Below the pieces are notes generated by a model, which saw only the letters and a program-made list of their open reading frames with translations, was not told the DNA's origin and made no database searches. This document shows, piece by piece, positions 9,046 through 18,583 of a stretch of DNA of 64,000 bases (position 1 is its first letter; the number at the start of each line of letters is the position of its first letter). The stretch lies in NCBI GenBank assembly GCA_028719885.1, contig JAQYLT010000039.1:36472-100471 (forward strand). Direction: 5' to 3'. The position numbers and the translations under genes are program-made. This stretch comes from Bacillota bacterium. GTDB lineage: Bacteria; Bacillota; Clostridia; Oscillospirales; Oscillospiraceae.

Positions 9046-9324
9046 CAAATTTGTGTTTGGCGAGATATTTCGTAGGGAATGCATTCATGCATTCCGCTCT
9101 GGCTGTAAATCGCCGGGAGTTATTGAACCCCAAAAACGTTGTGTTTTGCGTAGGGAACGCATTTATGCGTTCCGAAACGTGGATTAACATCCATGGTTCG
9201 TTGGGTGGTAACAGGTTCCTGTTTTTTTGACATTTTTCCATTCAACATACCCCGGTATAAATGTTACCGAGGCGGAACGCATGAATGCGTTCCCTACGAA
9301 CACATACCGCCAAACACCAATTTG
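9046..9324. repeat. Dispersed hairpin element, copy 2
   Basis: About 280 bp with terminal inverted repeats of the form CAAATT..GTTTGGCGGTATGTGTTCGTAGGGA. Hairpins lie at 9076-9095 (GGAATGCATTCATGCATTCC), 9154-9173 (GGAACGCATTTATGCGTTCC) and 9274-9293 (GGAACGCATGAATGCGTTCC). The inner segment GGTAACAGGTTCCTGTTTTTT..CATTTTTCCATTCAA is shared almost exactly with copy 3. Confidence 0.85.
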
Positions 9325-9375
9325 CTGGGTGAAACTGATAGACACATTGCTTTTCGAGGCTTCAAAAAGGGACCC

Positions 9376-10965
9376 TTATTTCCGTGCCTTCCGTTTCTTC
9401 CCGTATTCCGCCAGCAGGTAGATCAGGATGCCCAGCCAGCAGAGGGCCAAAGCGGCCAGCAGCGCCACAGAGGCGGCGGGCAGGGGACCCAGGTCCCGGG
9501 ATTGGGCCTGCTCCTGGGGGGTGATCTGGTCCAGATGGTAGAGGGCGGCGGTATCGGAATAGAGCTTCTGGAAGAAGGCATCGTCCACGGTCTGCTTCCG
9601 GCGGATGGATTTCACCACCGTCTCGATCAGCTCCCCGGCGGCGGACCGGAGAGAGGCGGAGCCGTTGAACACCGGGGTGACAAAGGTTTTGTCCGGATTC
9701 TGAAGCAGCAGCTTGGCGGCCTGGAGCTTCACCTCATAGTGATCCGTGCCATCCTCCCCCTCCCGGGAGAGGTATTCCTGATATTCCGGGCTCTGCTGGG
9801 CCTTGGAGGTGACGGGCACATAGCCTTCGGTGCAGGAGTAGCTGATCTGCACCTCGTTGCTCAGAAGATACTGCATGAACAGCCACGAGGCCAGCACCTC
9901 CTGGGGGTCCTCCTTGTTAAAAAGACAGATGGAGGGGCCCTGGGAGATCATGCTGATGTTCTCCGTGTCAAACTGGGGAATGGGCAGCACGGCGGTTTCA
10001 AATTCCACCAGGGCATCCTCGCTGATGTCCAGCAGGGGGGCGTGGCTGCCCATCCAGGTGGCGCCGGCGGTGGAGTCGATGGCGAAGATGCACTGCCCGG
10101 CGTTGAGGAAATTGGCGGGGTAGCTGGAAATCTTAAAGGTGGAAAAGGCGCCGGTTTTTACATGGCCGGCGATTTCCTCCAGCAGAGACTTTGTGGTGTC
10201 GTTGAAGATCAGGACGTTCCCCGCGGAATCCGAGTAGCCCGCGTCCAGCTGGTGCAGCATCTGAATCATCATGTTGTCCGTGGACTTGTAGATAAAGGGA
10301 ATCAGCACCTTCTGCCCGTTGACTTTAAAGGTCCCGTCATCGTTTTTCGCCATGGCCGCCTCGCTGACCTGCCAGACAAAATCCCAGGTCATCACCTCCG
10401 GCAGCTCAAAGCCCAGCTTTTCCACAAAGGTCTTGTTCACATAACACGCCTCGGTGGAGCGCATATAGGGCAGGGCGTACTGGTGGCCTCCAAAGCTGCA
10501 TTCCGCCAGGAACTCCGGGATGATTTCATCCTTTTTGGGGGAATCGAACCGTACCTGGCTGCCGCCCAGACCAAAGCGGCTGTCCACCATCAGCTCATCC
10601 AGGGGAACCACAATATTTTCGCCGGTGAGGTAGGTGGCGATATGATCGGGATAGGTGATGCATACATTGGGAGTGGTTCCAGTAGAGATGTTGGTGATCA
10701 CATCGTTGTAAATCCGGCTGTAGTCGGTGTACAGCCGCATATTCACGGTGATGTTGGGATAAATTTCCTGAAAATCAGCAATGGCCTTTCTATAGATGTC
10801 TGCCTGGGTCACATTGGTATCGTTTTTGGCCCAGAAGGTGATTTCAAACTGCCGCCCGGTGTCCAGTTCCGACGGAATCTCAAAGGACAGCCGATCCCGG
10901 GCGCCGTGGCAGCCGGAGAGGGTGAGCATCAGCAGAGCCAGCAGGGCAAACAGAAGCTTTTTCAT
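9376..10965 (-). CDS. Sugar ABC transporter solute-binding lipoprotein with C-terminal membrane helix
   Basis: This 529-aa family 1 binding protein is the last gene of a four-gene importer operon. The ATG at 10965 follows GGAGGCACCAAGGG and overlaps the permease stop by 4 bp; the track's 73-residue extension is antisense to nothing useful and lies in the permease gene. The signal peptide ends in the lipobox MLTLSGC. The binding fold runs to about residue 480. The C-terminus then has a hydrophobic helix (SVALLAALALCWLGILIYLL) and a basic tail, so the protein seems anchored at both ends, which is uncommon for this family. Confidence 0.88.
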   Translation of the reverse strand: MKKLLFALLALLMLTLSGCHGARDRLSFEIPSELDTGRQFEITFWAKNDTNVTQADIYRKAIADFQEIYPNITVNMRLYTDYSRIYNDVITNISTGTTPNVCITYPDHIATYLTGENIVVPLDELMVDSRFGLGGSQVRFDSPKKDEIIPEFLAECSFGGHQYALPYMRSTEACYVNKTFVEKLGFELPEVMTWDFVWQVSEAAMAKNDDGTFKVNGQKVLIPFIYKSTDNMMIQMLHQLDAGYSDSAGNVLIFNDTTKSLLEEIAGHVKTGAFSTFKISSYPANFLNAGQCIFAIDSTAGATWMGSHAPLLDISEDALVEFETAVLPIPQFDTENISMISQGPSICLFNKEDPQEVLASWLFMQYLLSNEVQISYSCTEGYVPVTSKAQQSPEYQEYLSREGEDGTDHYEVKLQAAKLLLQNPDKTFVTPVFNGSASLRSAAGELIETVVKSIRRKQTVDDAFFQKLYSDTAALYHLDQITPQEQAQSRDLGPLPAASVALLAALALCWLGILIYLLAEYGKKRKARK

Positions 10966-11822
10966 CCCTTGGTGCCTCCTCTGGCCACACCGGCCATGAT
11001 TTTTTTGTGGAAAATGAGAAACAGCAGGATCAGCGGCAGGGAGATGACCACCACTGCCGCCATCATGGCGGGGATGTTCTCCCGACCGAAGCCGTTTTCC
11101 CGGATTTCCTGAATGCCAACCGACACCAGGAAGAGGTTGGGGTCGGTGGTAACCAGCCGGGGCCAGACATAGCTGTTCCAACATTCAATCACCTTGAGAA
11201 TGGTCACGGTGACAATGGTGGGCTGGCAGATGGGGATCATCACCTTCCAGAGGTATTTCAGGTCTGAGGTGCCGTCCACCTTGGCGGCGTAGTACAATTC
11301 GTCGGGAATCTGGGAGAAATTCTCTTTTAACAGATAGATATAGAACACCGAGGTCACCGAGGGCAGAATCAACCCTAAGAAGGTGTTCCGCAGCTGGGCA
11401 TTGGTGATGGTGACGTAGTTGGTGATCACCACCAGCTCGTTTGGAATCATCATCAGGGAGAGAAACACGGTGAAGGCCAGTTCCTTGCCCCGGAAGTTCA
11501 GCCGGGCAAAGGCAAAGGCCGCCAGTACCGTCACCACCAGCATGATACCGGTGGTGAGCAGGGTGAAAATGACGGTGTTCAGGAAATACCGCGCCAGAGG
11601 CACCGCCCGGAAAGCATCCACATAGTTTTGCAGGGTGGGGTTCAGGGTGAAGAGCTTGGGCACGTACTCGGCATTGTAGCTGCCGTAGCTTTTTACGGAG
11701 GTCAGCAGCATCCAGTAAAAGGGGAAGAGCACCATCAGCGCCCAGAAAATCAGCAGGGCATACACGCAGGCCTTCCAGGCGCCGCTGCCCAGCCTATGCA
11801 GGGTTTGTCTGTTCTTATCCAT
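10962..11822 (-). CDS. Sugar ABC transporter permease, MalG/UgpE type
   Basis: This permease has six predicted membrane helices and the inner-membrane EAA loop (YYAAKVDGTSDLKYLWKVMIPICQP, quoted in part: AAKVDGTSDLKYLWK). It pairs with the 11831-12724 permease. Two starts are possible: ATG at 11822 behind GAGGTGG, or GTG at 11834 overlapping the previous stop as GTGA. I show the ATG; the alternative adds four residues. The periplasmic loop after the first helix and the overall length are normal for MalG-type proteins. The substrate is unknown. Confidence 0.9.
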   Translation of the reverse strand: MDKNRQTLHRLGSGAWKACVYALLIFWALMVLFPFYWMLLTSVKSYGSYNAEYVPKLFTLNPTLQNYVDAFRAVPLARYFLNTVIFTLLTTGIMLVVTVLAAFAFARLNFRGKELAFTVFLSLMMIPNELVVITNYVTITNAQLRNTFLGLILPSVTSVFYIYLLKENFSQIPDELYYAAKVDGTSDLKYLWKVMIPICQPTIVTVTILKVIECWNSYVWPRLVTTDPNLFLVSVGIQEIRENGFGRENIPAMMAAVVVISLPLILLFLIFHKKIMAGVARGGTKG

Positions 11823-11830
11823 GGGCCACC

Positions 11831-12724
11831 TCACACATAATGCACATGCTTCTTGCTGACCAGTAGATTGATGCAGGTGATGGTCAGCACAATGGAAAAC
11901 AGGATGATGGCGGCGGCAGAGGCATAGGAGGGGTAGCCGCCGGAGCTGCCGTAGAGCATATCGTAGACATAGCCCACGATGGTGTTCATCTGGGCGTTGT
12001 TCAGGTTCACGCCGAACAGGGCCACCGCATCGCTGTAGGCCTTGAAAGCGCCGATAAAGCCGGTGATGATCAGGTAAAAAATGGACGGGGAGATCATGGG
12101 CAGGGTGATCCGGGTGAAAATCCGCAGCTTTGGCGTGCCGTCCACCCGGGCGGCGTTGTAGTAGGTCTCATTCACCGAGGCCAGGGCGCTGGTGAGAATC
12201 AGGATTTTAAAGGGCATGACAATCCAAACCGTGTAGAAGCAAAGCACAAACATCTTCGCCCAGTAGGGCCCGTCGATGAAGTCCACCGGGGTCATGCCGA
12301 AGGCGCCAAGCAGCAGATTCACCAGGCCATCGGAATAGGGGGTCTTTTTGAATAGAATCATGAACACCAGGCCCACTGCCAAGGTGTTGGTCACATAGGG
12401 CAGGAAGAAAACCGTCTGAAACAGGTTCTTCAGCTTCCGGATGGAGCTGAGGGCCAGGGAGATCAGCAGCGCCAGTCCGGTGGACACCGGCACGGTGATG
12501 ATCACCAGAATAAAGGTGTTTTTCAGGGCCTGGAGGAAGTAGGGGTCGTGGAGCACATAGGAGAAATTAAAGCTTCCCACGCCGGAATAGGTCTGGGAGG
12601 CGAAATTGAATTCCTCCTCCACGGAGTAGATGAATACATCAATCAGGGGATACACCATGAAAATCCCCAAAAACAGGCAGGCGGGCAGCAGATACAGCCA
12701 GCCCTTTTTGCTTTTGTATTCCAT
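11831..12724 (-). CDS. Sugar ABC transporter permease, MalF/UgpA type
   Basis: This 297-aa membrane protein has about six helices and a short N-terminus (WLYLLPACLFLGIFMVYPL), typical of UgpA-type permeases. The EAA loop that contacts the ATPase is visible as YYNAARVDGTPKLRIFTRIT. It lies 9 bp after the ATPase gene and touches the next permease gene, so the four genes from 13834 down to 9376 form one operon. The ribosome site GGGGGCGG is G-rich rather than canonical. Confidence 0.9.
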   Translation of the reverse strand: MEYKSKKGWLYLLPACLFLGIFMVYPLIDVFIYSVEEEFNFASQTYSGVGSFNFSYVLHDPYFLQALKNTFILVIITVPVSTGLALLISLALSSIRKLKNLFQTVFFLPYVTNTLAVGLVFMILFKKTPYSDGLVNLLLGAFGMTPVDFIDGPYWAKMFVLCFYTVWIVMPFKILILTSALASVNETYYNAARVDGTPKLRIFTRITLPMISPSIFYLIITGFIGAFKAYSDAVALFGVNLNNAQMNTIVGYVYDMLYGSSGGYPSYASAAAIILFSIVLTITCINLLVSKKHVHYV

Positions 12725-12733
12725 GGCCGCCCC

Positions 12734-13834
12734 CTATTCTGCCTGGAAGCGAATCCGCTCTTCGGTTTCCGGGTGGAACAGCAGCACCTTTTCCGGCTTT
12801 AAACGGAAGCGAACGGTCTCCTGCTCCCGGCGCACCCCGGCGTCAGAGGCGATGATGGAGCGGATGGCCGCCCCCTGGAAGGCGGGGTGGGTGGATACCA
12901 CAGTGATGTCCCGGCCCATTACCTCCACATTCACCATGGAGCAGCACAGGCCGCCCGCCTCGTCGGGGATGAAGCCCTCGGGCCGGACGCCCACAATGAC
13001 CGCTCCGTCCGCCACGCCGGACAGGCTTAATACCGCATCGTCACCCAAGAGCAGCTTGCCGCCCTGGACCCGTCCGGAGAAGATGTTGATGGGGGGATTG
13101 CCCAGGAATTTGGCCACGAACAGGTTGATGGGGTCGTCGTAAACCTCCTGGGGCCTGCCGGTCTGGTGGACCACACCGGCCTTCATCACCACGATGCAGT
13201 CGGAGATGCTCATGGCCTCCTCCTGGTCATGGGTGACGAAAATGGTGGTGATGCCGGTCTTTTTCTGGATGCGCCGGATTTCCTCCCGGGTTTGCAGCCG
13301 GAGCCGGGCATCCAAATTAGAAAGGGGCTCGTCCAGCAGCAGCACCCGGGGCATTTTCACCAGCGCCCGGGCGATGGCCACCCGCTGCTGCTGGCCGCCG
13401 GAGAGCTCGCTGGGCTTGCGCTCCATGAGCTGATCGATCTGCACCAGCTTCGCAGCCTCCGCCGCCCTGCGGAGCATTTCCTCCTTGCTCAGCTTGTCCT
13501 TTCCCTTTAAATTTTCCAGGGGGAACAGAATGTTCTGCTGCACCGTCAGGTGGGGGTACAGGGCATAGTTTTGGAATACCAGACCCACGCCCCGCTTTTC
13601 CGCCGGAAGCTCTGTCACATCGTCGTCACCGAAGAACACCTTTCCGGAGGTAGGCTTCTGCAGTCCGGAGATCATATACAGGGTGGTGCTTTTGCCGCAG
13701 CCCGAGGGACCCAGCAAGCCCACCAGCTTGCCATCGGGAATTTCAAAATTGAAACGGTCTACGGCCACCGTGTCCGCGCCGCCCTTTTTTCGGCTGGGAA
13801 ATACCTTGGTCAGGCCTTTTAACAGAACTTTCAT
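12734..13834 (-). CDS. ugpC: Sugar ABC transporter ATP-binding protein, UgpC/MsmX/MalK type
   Basis: This 366-aa cytoplasmic ATPase drives the importer encoded downstream. Walker A is GPSGCGKST, the signature is LSGGQQQRVAIARAL, Walker B is VLLLDEPLSNLDARLR, and the switch histidine is in IFVTHDQEEAM. The C-terminal 110 residues form the TOBE/MalK-type regulatory domain (GVRPEGFIP). UgpC-type ATPases often serve several importers, so this protein could also energise the system truncated at the left edge of the window. It is the first gene of its operon. Confidence 0.93.
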   Translation of the reverse strand: MKVLLKGLTKVFPSRKKGGADTVAVDRFNFEIPDGKLVGLLGPSGCGKSTTLYMISGLQKPTSGKVFFGDDDVTELPAEKRGVGLVFQNYALYPHLTVQQNILFPLENLKGKDKLSKEEMLRRAAEAAKLVQIDQLMERKPSELSGGQQQRVAIARALVKMPRVLLLDEPLSNLDARLRLQTREEIRRIQKKTGITTIFVTHDQEEAMSISDCIVVMKAGVVHQTGRPQEVYDDPINLFVAKFLGNPPINIFSGRVQGGKLLLGDDAVLSLSGVADGAVIVGVRPEGFIPDEAGGLCCSMVNVEVMGRDITVVSTHPAFQGAAIRSIIASDAGVRREQETVRFRLKPEKVLLFHPETEERIRFQAE

Positions 13835-14023
13835 GATCTTTCTTCCCTTTCTGAGGTTTGAGAATCATTATACTCCGCCCCGGCAGTCAGCGCAAGGAAA
13901 AATTGGGAAAAATATCGCCCGTTCCCGATTCTTTCCGCCCCCATCCCCCCAAGCCCGATTGACAAGCGGGGCAAATATGATAAAATAGGACAAAGATGCA
14001 ATTTTGTGCATATCCGTCTGGCT

Positions 14024-14224
14024 CAAATTGGAATTTGGTGGTATGTGTTCGTAGGGAACGGATTTATCCGTTCCGAAATGTCAATTACCATCCAGGGCTT
14101 GTTGGATGGTAACGGGTTCCTGTTTTTTAACATTTTTCCATTCAATATTTTTCGATAAAAACGCTACCGAGGCGGAATGCATAAATGCATTCCCTACGAA
14201 ACATCTCGTCAAGCACTAATTTGC
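14024..14224. repeat. Dispersed hairpin element, copy 3
   Basis: About 200 bp, the simplest full copy. The left end is CAAATTGGAATTTGGTGGTATGTGTTCGTAGGG; the right end is its imperfect complement. Hairpins are at 14055-14074 (GGAACGGATTTATCCGTTCC) and 14174-14193 (GGAATGCATAAATGCATTCC). It ends 30 bp before the start codon of the next gene, so its right arm lies in or near that gene's leader. Confidence 0.85.
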
Positions 14225-14254
14225 CTGTTTGCTGATAAAAAGGGAGGGGTTCCT

Positions 14255-15862
14255 TTGGCAAAGCAACATAACCGGGGTTCAAGGTCTGGCTTCGCTGCAC
14301 TGGTAGCGGTGATTGGGGTGCTGGTTCTGCTTTTGGCAGCCGGCTGCGCCTTTCTGCTGACCCACTACACCTGGGCGGCGGGGGGCCTGCGGGAAAAAGG
14401 CGCGGCCTATATGGACTTACGGGGAGAGGAACTCTCCATGGAGGACTTCCGGGAGCTGACGAAAAAATTCCCGGACTGCCAGATTCTTTGGGACGTTCCC
14501 TTTCAGGGCTTCCGCGTTTCCTCCGATGCCAATGAGCTCACCATTTCCGACCTGACCGGGGCGGATTGTCAGGCGTTGGAATACCTGCCCGATCTGACCC
14601 GCCTGATTGCACTCCACTGCCAGGATGATGAGGCGGTGGAGGCCTTTGCGGCCCGGCATCCGGAGTGCCGGGTGAGCTACCCGATCCCCATTGAGGATGA
14701 GCACTTCCCCAGTGATGCCGCTGCAATCACCATTGCGGATGCCGACGTGGCCCAGCTGGAACAGGTGCTGCATCTTTTCGACAATTTGGCCCAGGTGACA
14801 CTTACTGGCAGAATTCCCGGCGAAGCGGAAATGGATGATCTGATTGCCACGTTCCCGGATATCTTCTTCCTGTGGCCGGTTCCTGTTGGGAATACCACTG
14901 TGGACAGCAGTGCAGTCCAACTGGATTTGCAGGGAGAAGCGCTGGACTATCCGGAAATTGCCAAGCTGCTGAAATGGATGCCCAGGCTCACCTGGGTGAA
15001 TCTGCTGGGCTGCTCCCTCACCGATGACCAGGTGCTTCAGCTGGCCGCCGACTACCCCAACTGCCGCTTCCTCTGGGAGCTGGAAATCAACGGCCAGAGC
15101 TGCCGGACGGATGCGGAGGAACTGGACCTCTCCGGCTGGCAGGTGGGCAGCAGTCAGGCGGTGGAAAAATTGCTTCCCTGCTTCTTCAACTTGAAGCGGG
15201 TCATCATGTGTGACTGCGGCCTGGACGATGAAACCATGGACGAGCTGAACCAGCGGTACGAGGACATCCGCTTCATCTGGACCGTTTACATCAAGGACGT
15301 CCCCATCCGCACCGACGCCAAGTGGTTCTATCCCTTTAAATACCAAAAGGACATGGTGGTGGGGGAGGAGGACCTGTATCCCCTGCGCTACTGCGTGGAC
15401 ATGGAGGCCATCGACATCGGCCACATGACCACGGTGGAAACCTGCGACTGGGTGGCCTATATGCCGAACCTCAAGTACCTGATTATTGTGGAGACGGCCA
15501 TCACCGATATCTCTCCCCTGGCGAATCTGAAAAATCTGGTATTTCTGGAGATATTTACCACAAAGATCACAGATTATTCCCCCCTGCTGGGCTGCACAGC
15601 CTTGGAAGACCTGAACCTGGGCCAGACCTACGGGGACCCGGAGCCCATTTTGCAAATGACCTGGCTGAAAAATTTGTGGTGGAGCGGCATCGAGGGCACC
15701 TACGGCCTGCCCTGCTCCGACGCTCCCCAGCGGCTGCGGGAGGCCCTGCCCAACACCAATATGAAATTCAATCTGGAAACGCCCAACGTGAACAACGGCT
15801 GGCGGCAGTTGGAGAACTACTACGCCATGCGGGATTTGATGGATGTTTTTTATCTCAGCTGA
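14255..15862 (+). CDS. Membrane-anchored leucine-rich-repeat-like protein
   Basis: This protein of about 535 aa starts at TTG behind AGGGAGGGG. One N-terminal helix (FAALVAVIGVLVLLLAAGC) anchors it, with the rest outside the cell. The body shows about five to six loose repeats of 70-75 residues. Each has an 'LDLSG/LDLQG' strand, an 'LpnLkrV' strand, and a linker with 'YPNCRFLWELEINGQ' or 'FPDIFFLWPVPVGNT'. The last 150 residues read like normal LRR units (LKYLIIVETAITDISPLANL). No enzyme motif is seen. It is probably co-transcribed with the TPR/RCC1 protein 32 bp downstream. A binding or scaffold role is an inference only. Confidence 0.75.
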   Translation: MAKQHNRGSRSGFAALVAVIGVLVLLLAAGCAFLLTHYTWAAGGLREKGAAYMDLRGEELSMEDFRELTKKFPDCQILWDVPFQGFRVSSDANELTISDLTGADCQALEYLPDLTRLIALHCQDDEAVEAFAARHPECRVSYPIPIEDEHFPSDAAAITIADADVAQLEQVLHLFDNLAQVTLTGRIPGEAEMDDLIATFPDIFFLWPVPVGNTTVDSSAVQLDLQGEALDYPEIAKLLKWMPRLTWVNLLGCSLTDDQVLQLAADYPNCRFLWELEINGQSCRTDAEELDLSGWQVGSSQAVEKLLPCFFNLKRVIMCDCGLDDETMDELNQRYEDIRFIWTVYIKDVPIRTDAKWFYPFKYQKDMVVGEEDLYPLRYCVDMEAIDIGHMTTVETCDWVAYMPNLKYLIIVETAITDISPLANLKNLVFLEIFTTKITDYSPLLGCTALEDLNLGQTYGDPEPILQMTWLKNLWWSGIEGTYGLPCSDAPQRLREALPNTNMKFNLETPNVNNGWRQLENYYAMRDLMDVFYLS

Positions 15863-15894
15863 TTTCTCTGTTACCCTGAAAGAAGGATGAATCC

Positions 15895-18114
15895 ATGAAT
15901 GAATTGCTTCAAAAACTGAAAAGTGACAACAAGTATTTTCTCCCCGGGCTGATTGTGGCGGCCCTGGTGGTGGCGCTGCTGCTGTGGGCGGTGACGGTTC
16001 GCATGATCGTCCCAGCCAACCGGTATGCCCAGGCGGAGCGTCTGCTGGAAAGCGGCCGTTTTGCCGATGCCGCCGCGGCTTTCGAGGCCCTGGGGGAATA
16101 CTCCGACGCGGCGGAACGCTGCCGTCAGGCGAAGTACGCCCAGGCGGAGGAGCTGATGGCCCAGGGCCGGTTTGAGGAAGCTGTCTCCGCCTTTAAAGCC
16201 CTGGGAGATTACAGCGACGCGGAGGACCGGATTCAGGACGTGCGCTATGCCCGGGCGGAGGAGCTGCTGGCCCAGGGAAAATACGAGGAGGCCGCAGCGG
16301 CCTTTCACGCCCTGGGGGACTACGCCGACGCCTACGACCGGGTTCAGGCCACCCGCTATGCCAATGCCGAGGCATTGCTTGCAATGGGCAAGTATGACGA
16401 CGCCGAGGCCGCCTTCGAGGCCCTGACCGGCTACAGCGATGCCCGGGAGCGTGCCAAGCAGGTGCGCTACCAAAAGGCGGAGACCCACCTGGAGGCAGGC
16501 CGGTACGACGAGGCGGAGCAGGCCTTCACCGCCCTGGGGGAATATGCCGACGCTCCCCAGCGGGCCGCCCAGGTGCGGCTGGAAAAGGCCTATGTGGAGG
16601 CCGCCGCTTTGACGGAAAAGGGAGAGTACAGCCAGGCCGTTTCCATCTATCAGTCCCTGGGAGACTATAAGGATTCCGCTGATCTGGCCCTGGCCGCCCA
16701 GTACGCCGATGCGGACCGGGAATTCCAAAACAGTAACTACGACCGGGCGGAGGAATTGTTCCTTGCCCTGGGAGAATATCAGGACGCCGCCGACCGGCTG
16801 GACCAGGTGCGGCAGACCCGCTCTACCATGCTCTACGGCCAGGCGGAGGACCTTTTGGAGGCGGGGGAATATGCCGATGCCCTGGCTTTGTTCCAGCAGC
16901 TTGGCGATTTCGAGGACGCCCCCCAGCGGGTGCTGGAAACCAATTACCGCTGGGCCCGGACCTGCTATGACCAGGGGGATTACGACCAGGCGGAAGCCCT
17001 GTTTGTGAGCCTGGGGGACTATGAGGATGCCGCCCAGCTGGCCGCCGATGTCCGCAACAGCCGTCTGTTCCACACTGCCCAGCGGGACTCCGCCCACCAG
17101 CGCAAGGCCATCGCCGCCGGAAGTGCCCTGTCCGCCGCGGTGCGGGAGAACGGCACCGTGGTGTATGCGGGGGACGGCAAGCAGACCATCGCGGACTGCG
17201 CTACCTGGCGGGATGTGTTCGCCCTGGACGCGGGCTCCAATCACCTCGTTGGCCTGAAATCCGACGGCACCGCCGTGGCGGCGGGGTACAACAAATACGG
17301 CCAGTGCGACGTATCCGATTGGACGGATCTGGTTTCCGTGTCCGCCGGTGCCAACCACACTGTTGGACTGAAAGCCGACGGCACCGTGGTGGCGGTGGGC
17401 TACAACAAGGACGGCCAGTGTGACGTGGGCAACTGGAAGGACATCGTGGCCATTGCCGCCGGCGGCTATCACACCGTGGGCCTGCGGGCGGACGGCACCG
17501 TCATGGCGGTGGGTGAGAATTCCAACGGCCAGTGCGACGTGTCGGAGTGGGCCAACATCACCGGCATTGCCGCCGGGTTCGATCACACCGTGGGCCTGCG
17601 GAGCAATGGCACCGTGGTGGCGGTGGGGGCCAACGGAAACGGGAAATGCGACGTTTCCCAGTGGCGGGACATTGTCACCGTGGACGGCGGCTTTGACCAC
17701 ACCGTTGGTCTCAAGGCCGACGGCACCGTGGTGGCCACCGGCTTCATCCTCTATGGCGCCTGCGATGTGTCCGGCTGGACGGACATTACGGAGATTGTCT
17801 GCGGCGACGACCACACCCTTGGCCTGAAGGCCGACGGCACCGTGGTGGCCACCGGCAGCAACAGCAAGGGCCAGTGCCAGGTGTCCGGCTGGGCCAATAT
17901 CCGGGTGGGCGGCGAGTCGGATTCGGCCATCGCCCAAGCCACAACCCCTCCTGAAACGGAACCAACCGAGCAGGCTATGCAGCCCACAGAGGAAATGATC
18001 CCCACGGAGGAAATGATCCCCACAGAGGAAGTCCTGCCCACAGAGGAAGTGCTGGAGCCCGCCGCGGAAGCCGTTCCCATGGAGGAAAGCACCCAGGCGG
18101 CCTCCCTGGAATGA
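15895..18114 (+). CDS. Membrane-anchored protein with nine TPR-like repeats and a seven-bladed RCC1-like propeller
   Basis: This 739-aa protein has one N-terminal helix (LPGLIVAALVVALLLWAV). Residues of about 42-390 hold nine helical repeats of about 37 aa (consensus YxxAExLLxxGxYxeAxxxFxaLGdYxDA). Residues of about 405-680 hold exactly seven RCC1-type repeats of about 38-40 aa (HTVGLKADGTVVAVG, GQCDVSxWxDI), enough for a closed beta-propeller. The tail is Pro/Thr/Glu-rich with PTEE repeats (PTEEMIPTEEMIPTEEVL). The start at 15895 follows GAAGGATG. It lies behind the LRR-like gene, and both look like cell-surface binding proteins. Confidence 0.85.
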   Translation: MNELLQKLKSDNKYFLPGLIVAALVVALLLWAVTVRMIVPANRYAQAERLLESGRFADAAAAFEALGEYSDAAERCRQAKYAQAEELMAQGRFEEAVSAFKALGDYSDAEDRIQDVRYARAEELLAQGKYEEAAAAFHALGDYADAYDRVQATRYANAEALLAMGKYDDAEAAFEALTGYSDARERAKQVRYQKAETHLEAGRYDEAEQAFTALGEYADAPQRAAQVRLEKAYVEAAALTEKGEYSQAVSIYQSLGDYKDSADLALAAQYADADREFQNSNYDRAEELFLALGEYQDAADRLDQVRQTRSTMLYGQAEDLLEAGEYADALALFQQLGDFEDAPQRVLETNYRWARTCYDQGDYDQAEALFVSLGDYEDAAQLAADVRNSRLFHTAQRDSAHQRKAIAAGSALSAAVRENGTVVYAGDGKQTIADCATWRDVFALDAGSNHLVGLKSDGTAVAAGYNKYGQCDVSDWTDLVSVSAGANHTVGLKADGTVVAVGYNKDGQCDVGNWKDIVAIAAGGYHTVGLRADGTVMAVGENSNGQCDVSEWANITGIAAGFDHTVGLRSNGTVVAVGANGNGKCDVSQWRDIVTVDGGFDHTVGLKADGTVVATGFILYGACDVSGWTDITEIVCGDDHTLGLKADGTVVATGSNSKGQCQVSGWANIRVGGESDSAIAQATTPPETEPTEQAMQPTEEMIPTEEMIPTEEVLPTEEVLEPAAEAVPMEESTQAASLE

Positions 18115-18137
18115 TCTCAATTCAGGTTGTCGCCTTT

Positions 18138-18532
18138 CAGCAGCATAAGGGGCGTTAATTTAATTAAGATATCAGCCAGTCGTGTGCGTAGGGAACGGAT
18201 TTATCCGTTCCGAAGGGCTGATGAACATCCGTGGTTCGTTGAACGGGGAATGGTCCGTCAACACCAAGGAAATGGGCTTGCTCATTCCGTCGGCGAAGCC
18301 GCTTTTTCGGATGTTTTTATCACAAATTTGGCTGGATATTCGGATAACTTGACCCTTTGTCAAATAATTGGGTTCGGTAATTCCGCTTCGCGGTCGGAAC
18401 GGATAAATCCGTTCCCTACGAAAAGAATCAACATTTTCCCATTCAACGCACCGGCGCAAAACCATTACCCAGGCGGAATGCATAAATGCATTCCCTACGA
18501 ATCGTTCGTTAACAAAAGGACAATTATGCTGC
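18138..18532. repeat. Dispersed hairpin element, copy 4 (composite, second end type)
   Basis: About 395 bp. The ends differ from copies 1-3: GCAGCATAAGG..GTTAA at the left and TTAACAAAAGGACAATTATGCTGC at the right. Four hairpins are present: 18192-18211 (GGAACGGATTTATCCGTTCC), about 18268-18287 (GAAATGGGCTTGCTCATTCC), 18396-18415 (GGAACGGATAAATCCGTTCC) and 18475-18494 (GGAATGCATAAATGCATTCC). The inner two arms read as the other halves of an older copy, so it looks nested. Confidence 0.8.
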
Positions 18533-18583
18533 AGGAACCGATAATGAAAATTCCGATTTCGATTACAAAAGAGGATGATACCC

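Noticed and set aside
16030-17870. Repeats in the TPR/RCC1 gene as a CRISPR or tandem DNA repeat
   Set aside because: They are protein-level repeats with divergent codons in a single open frame.
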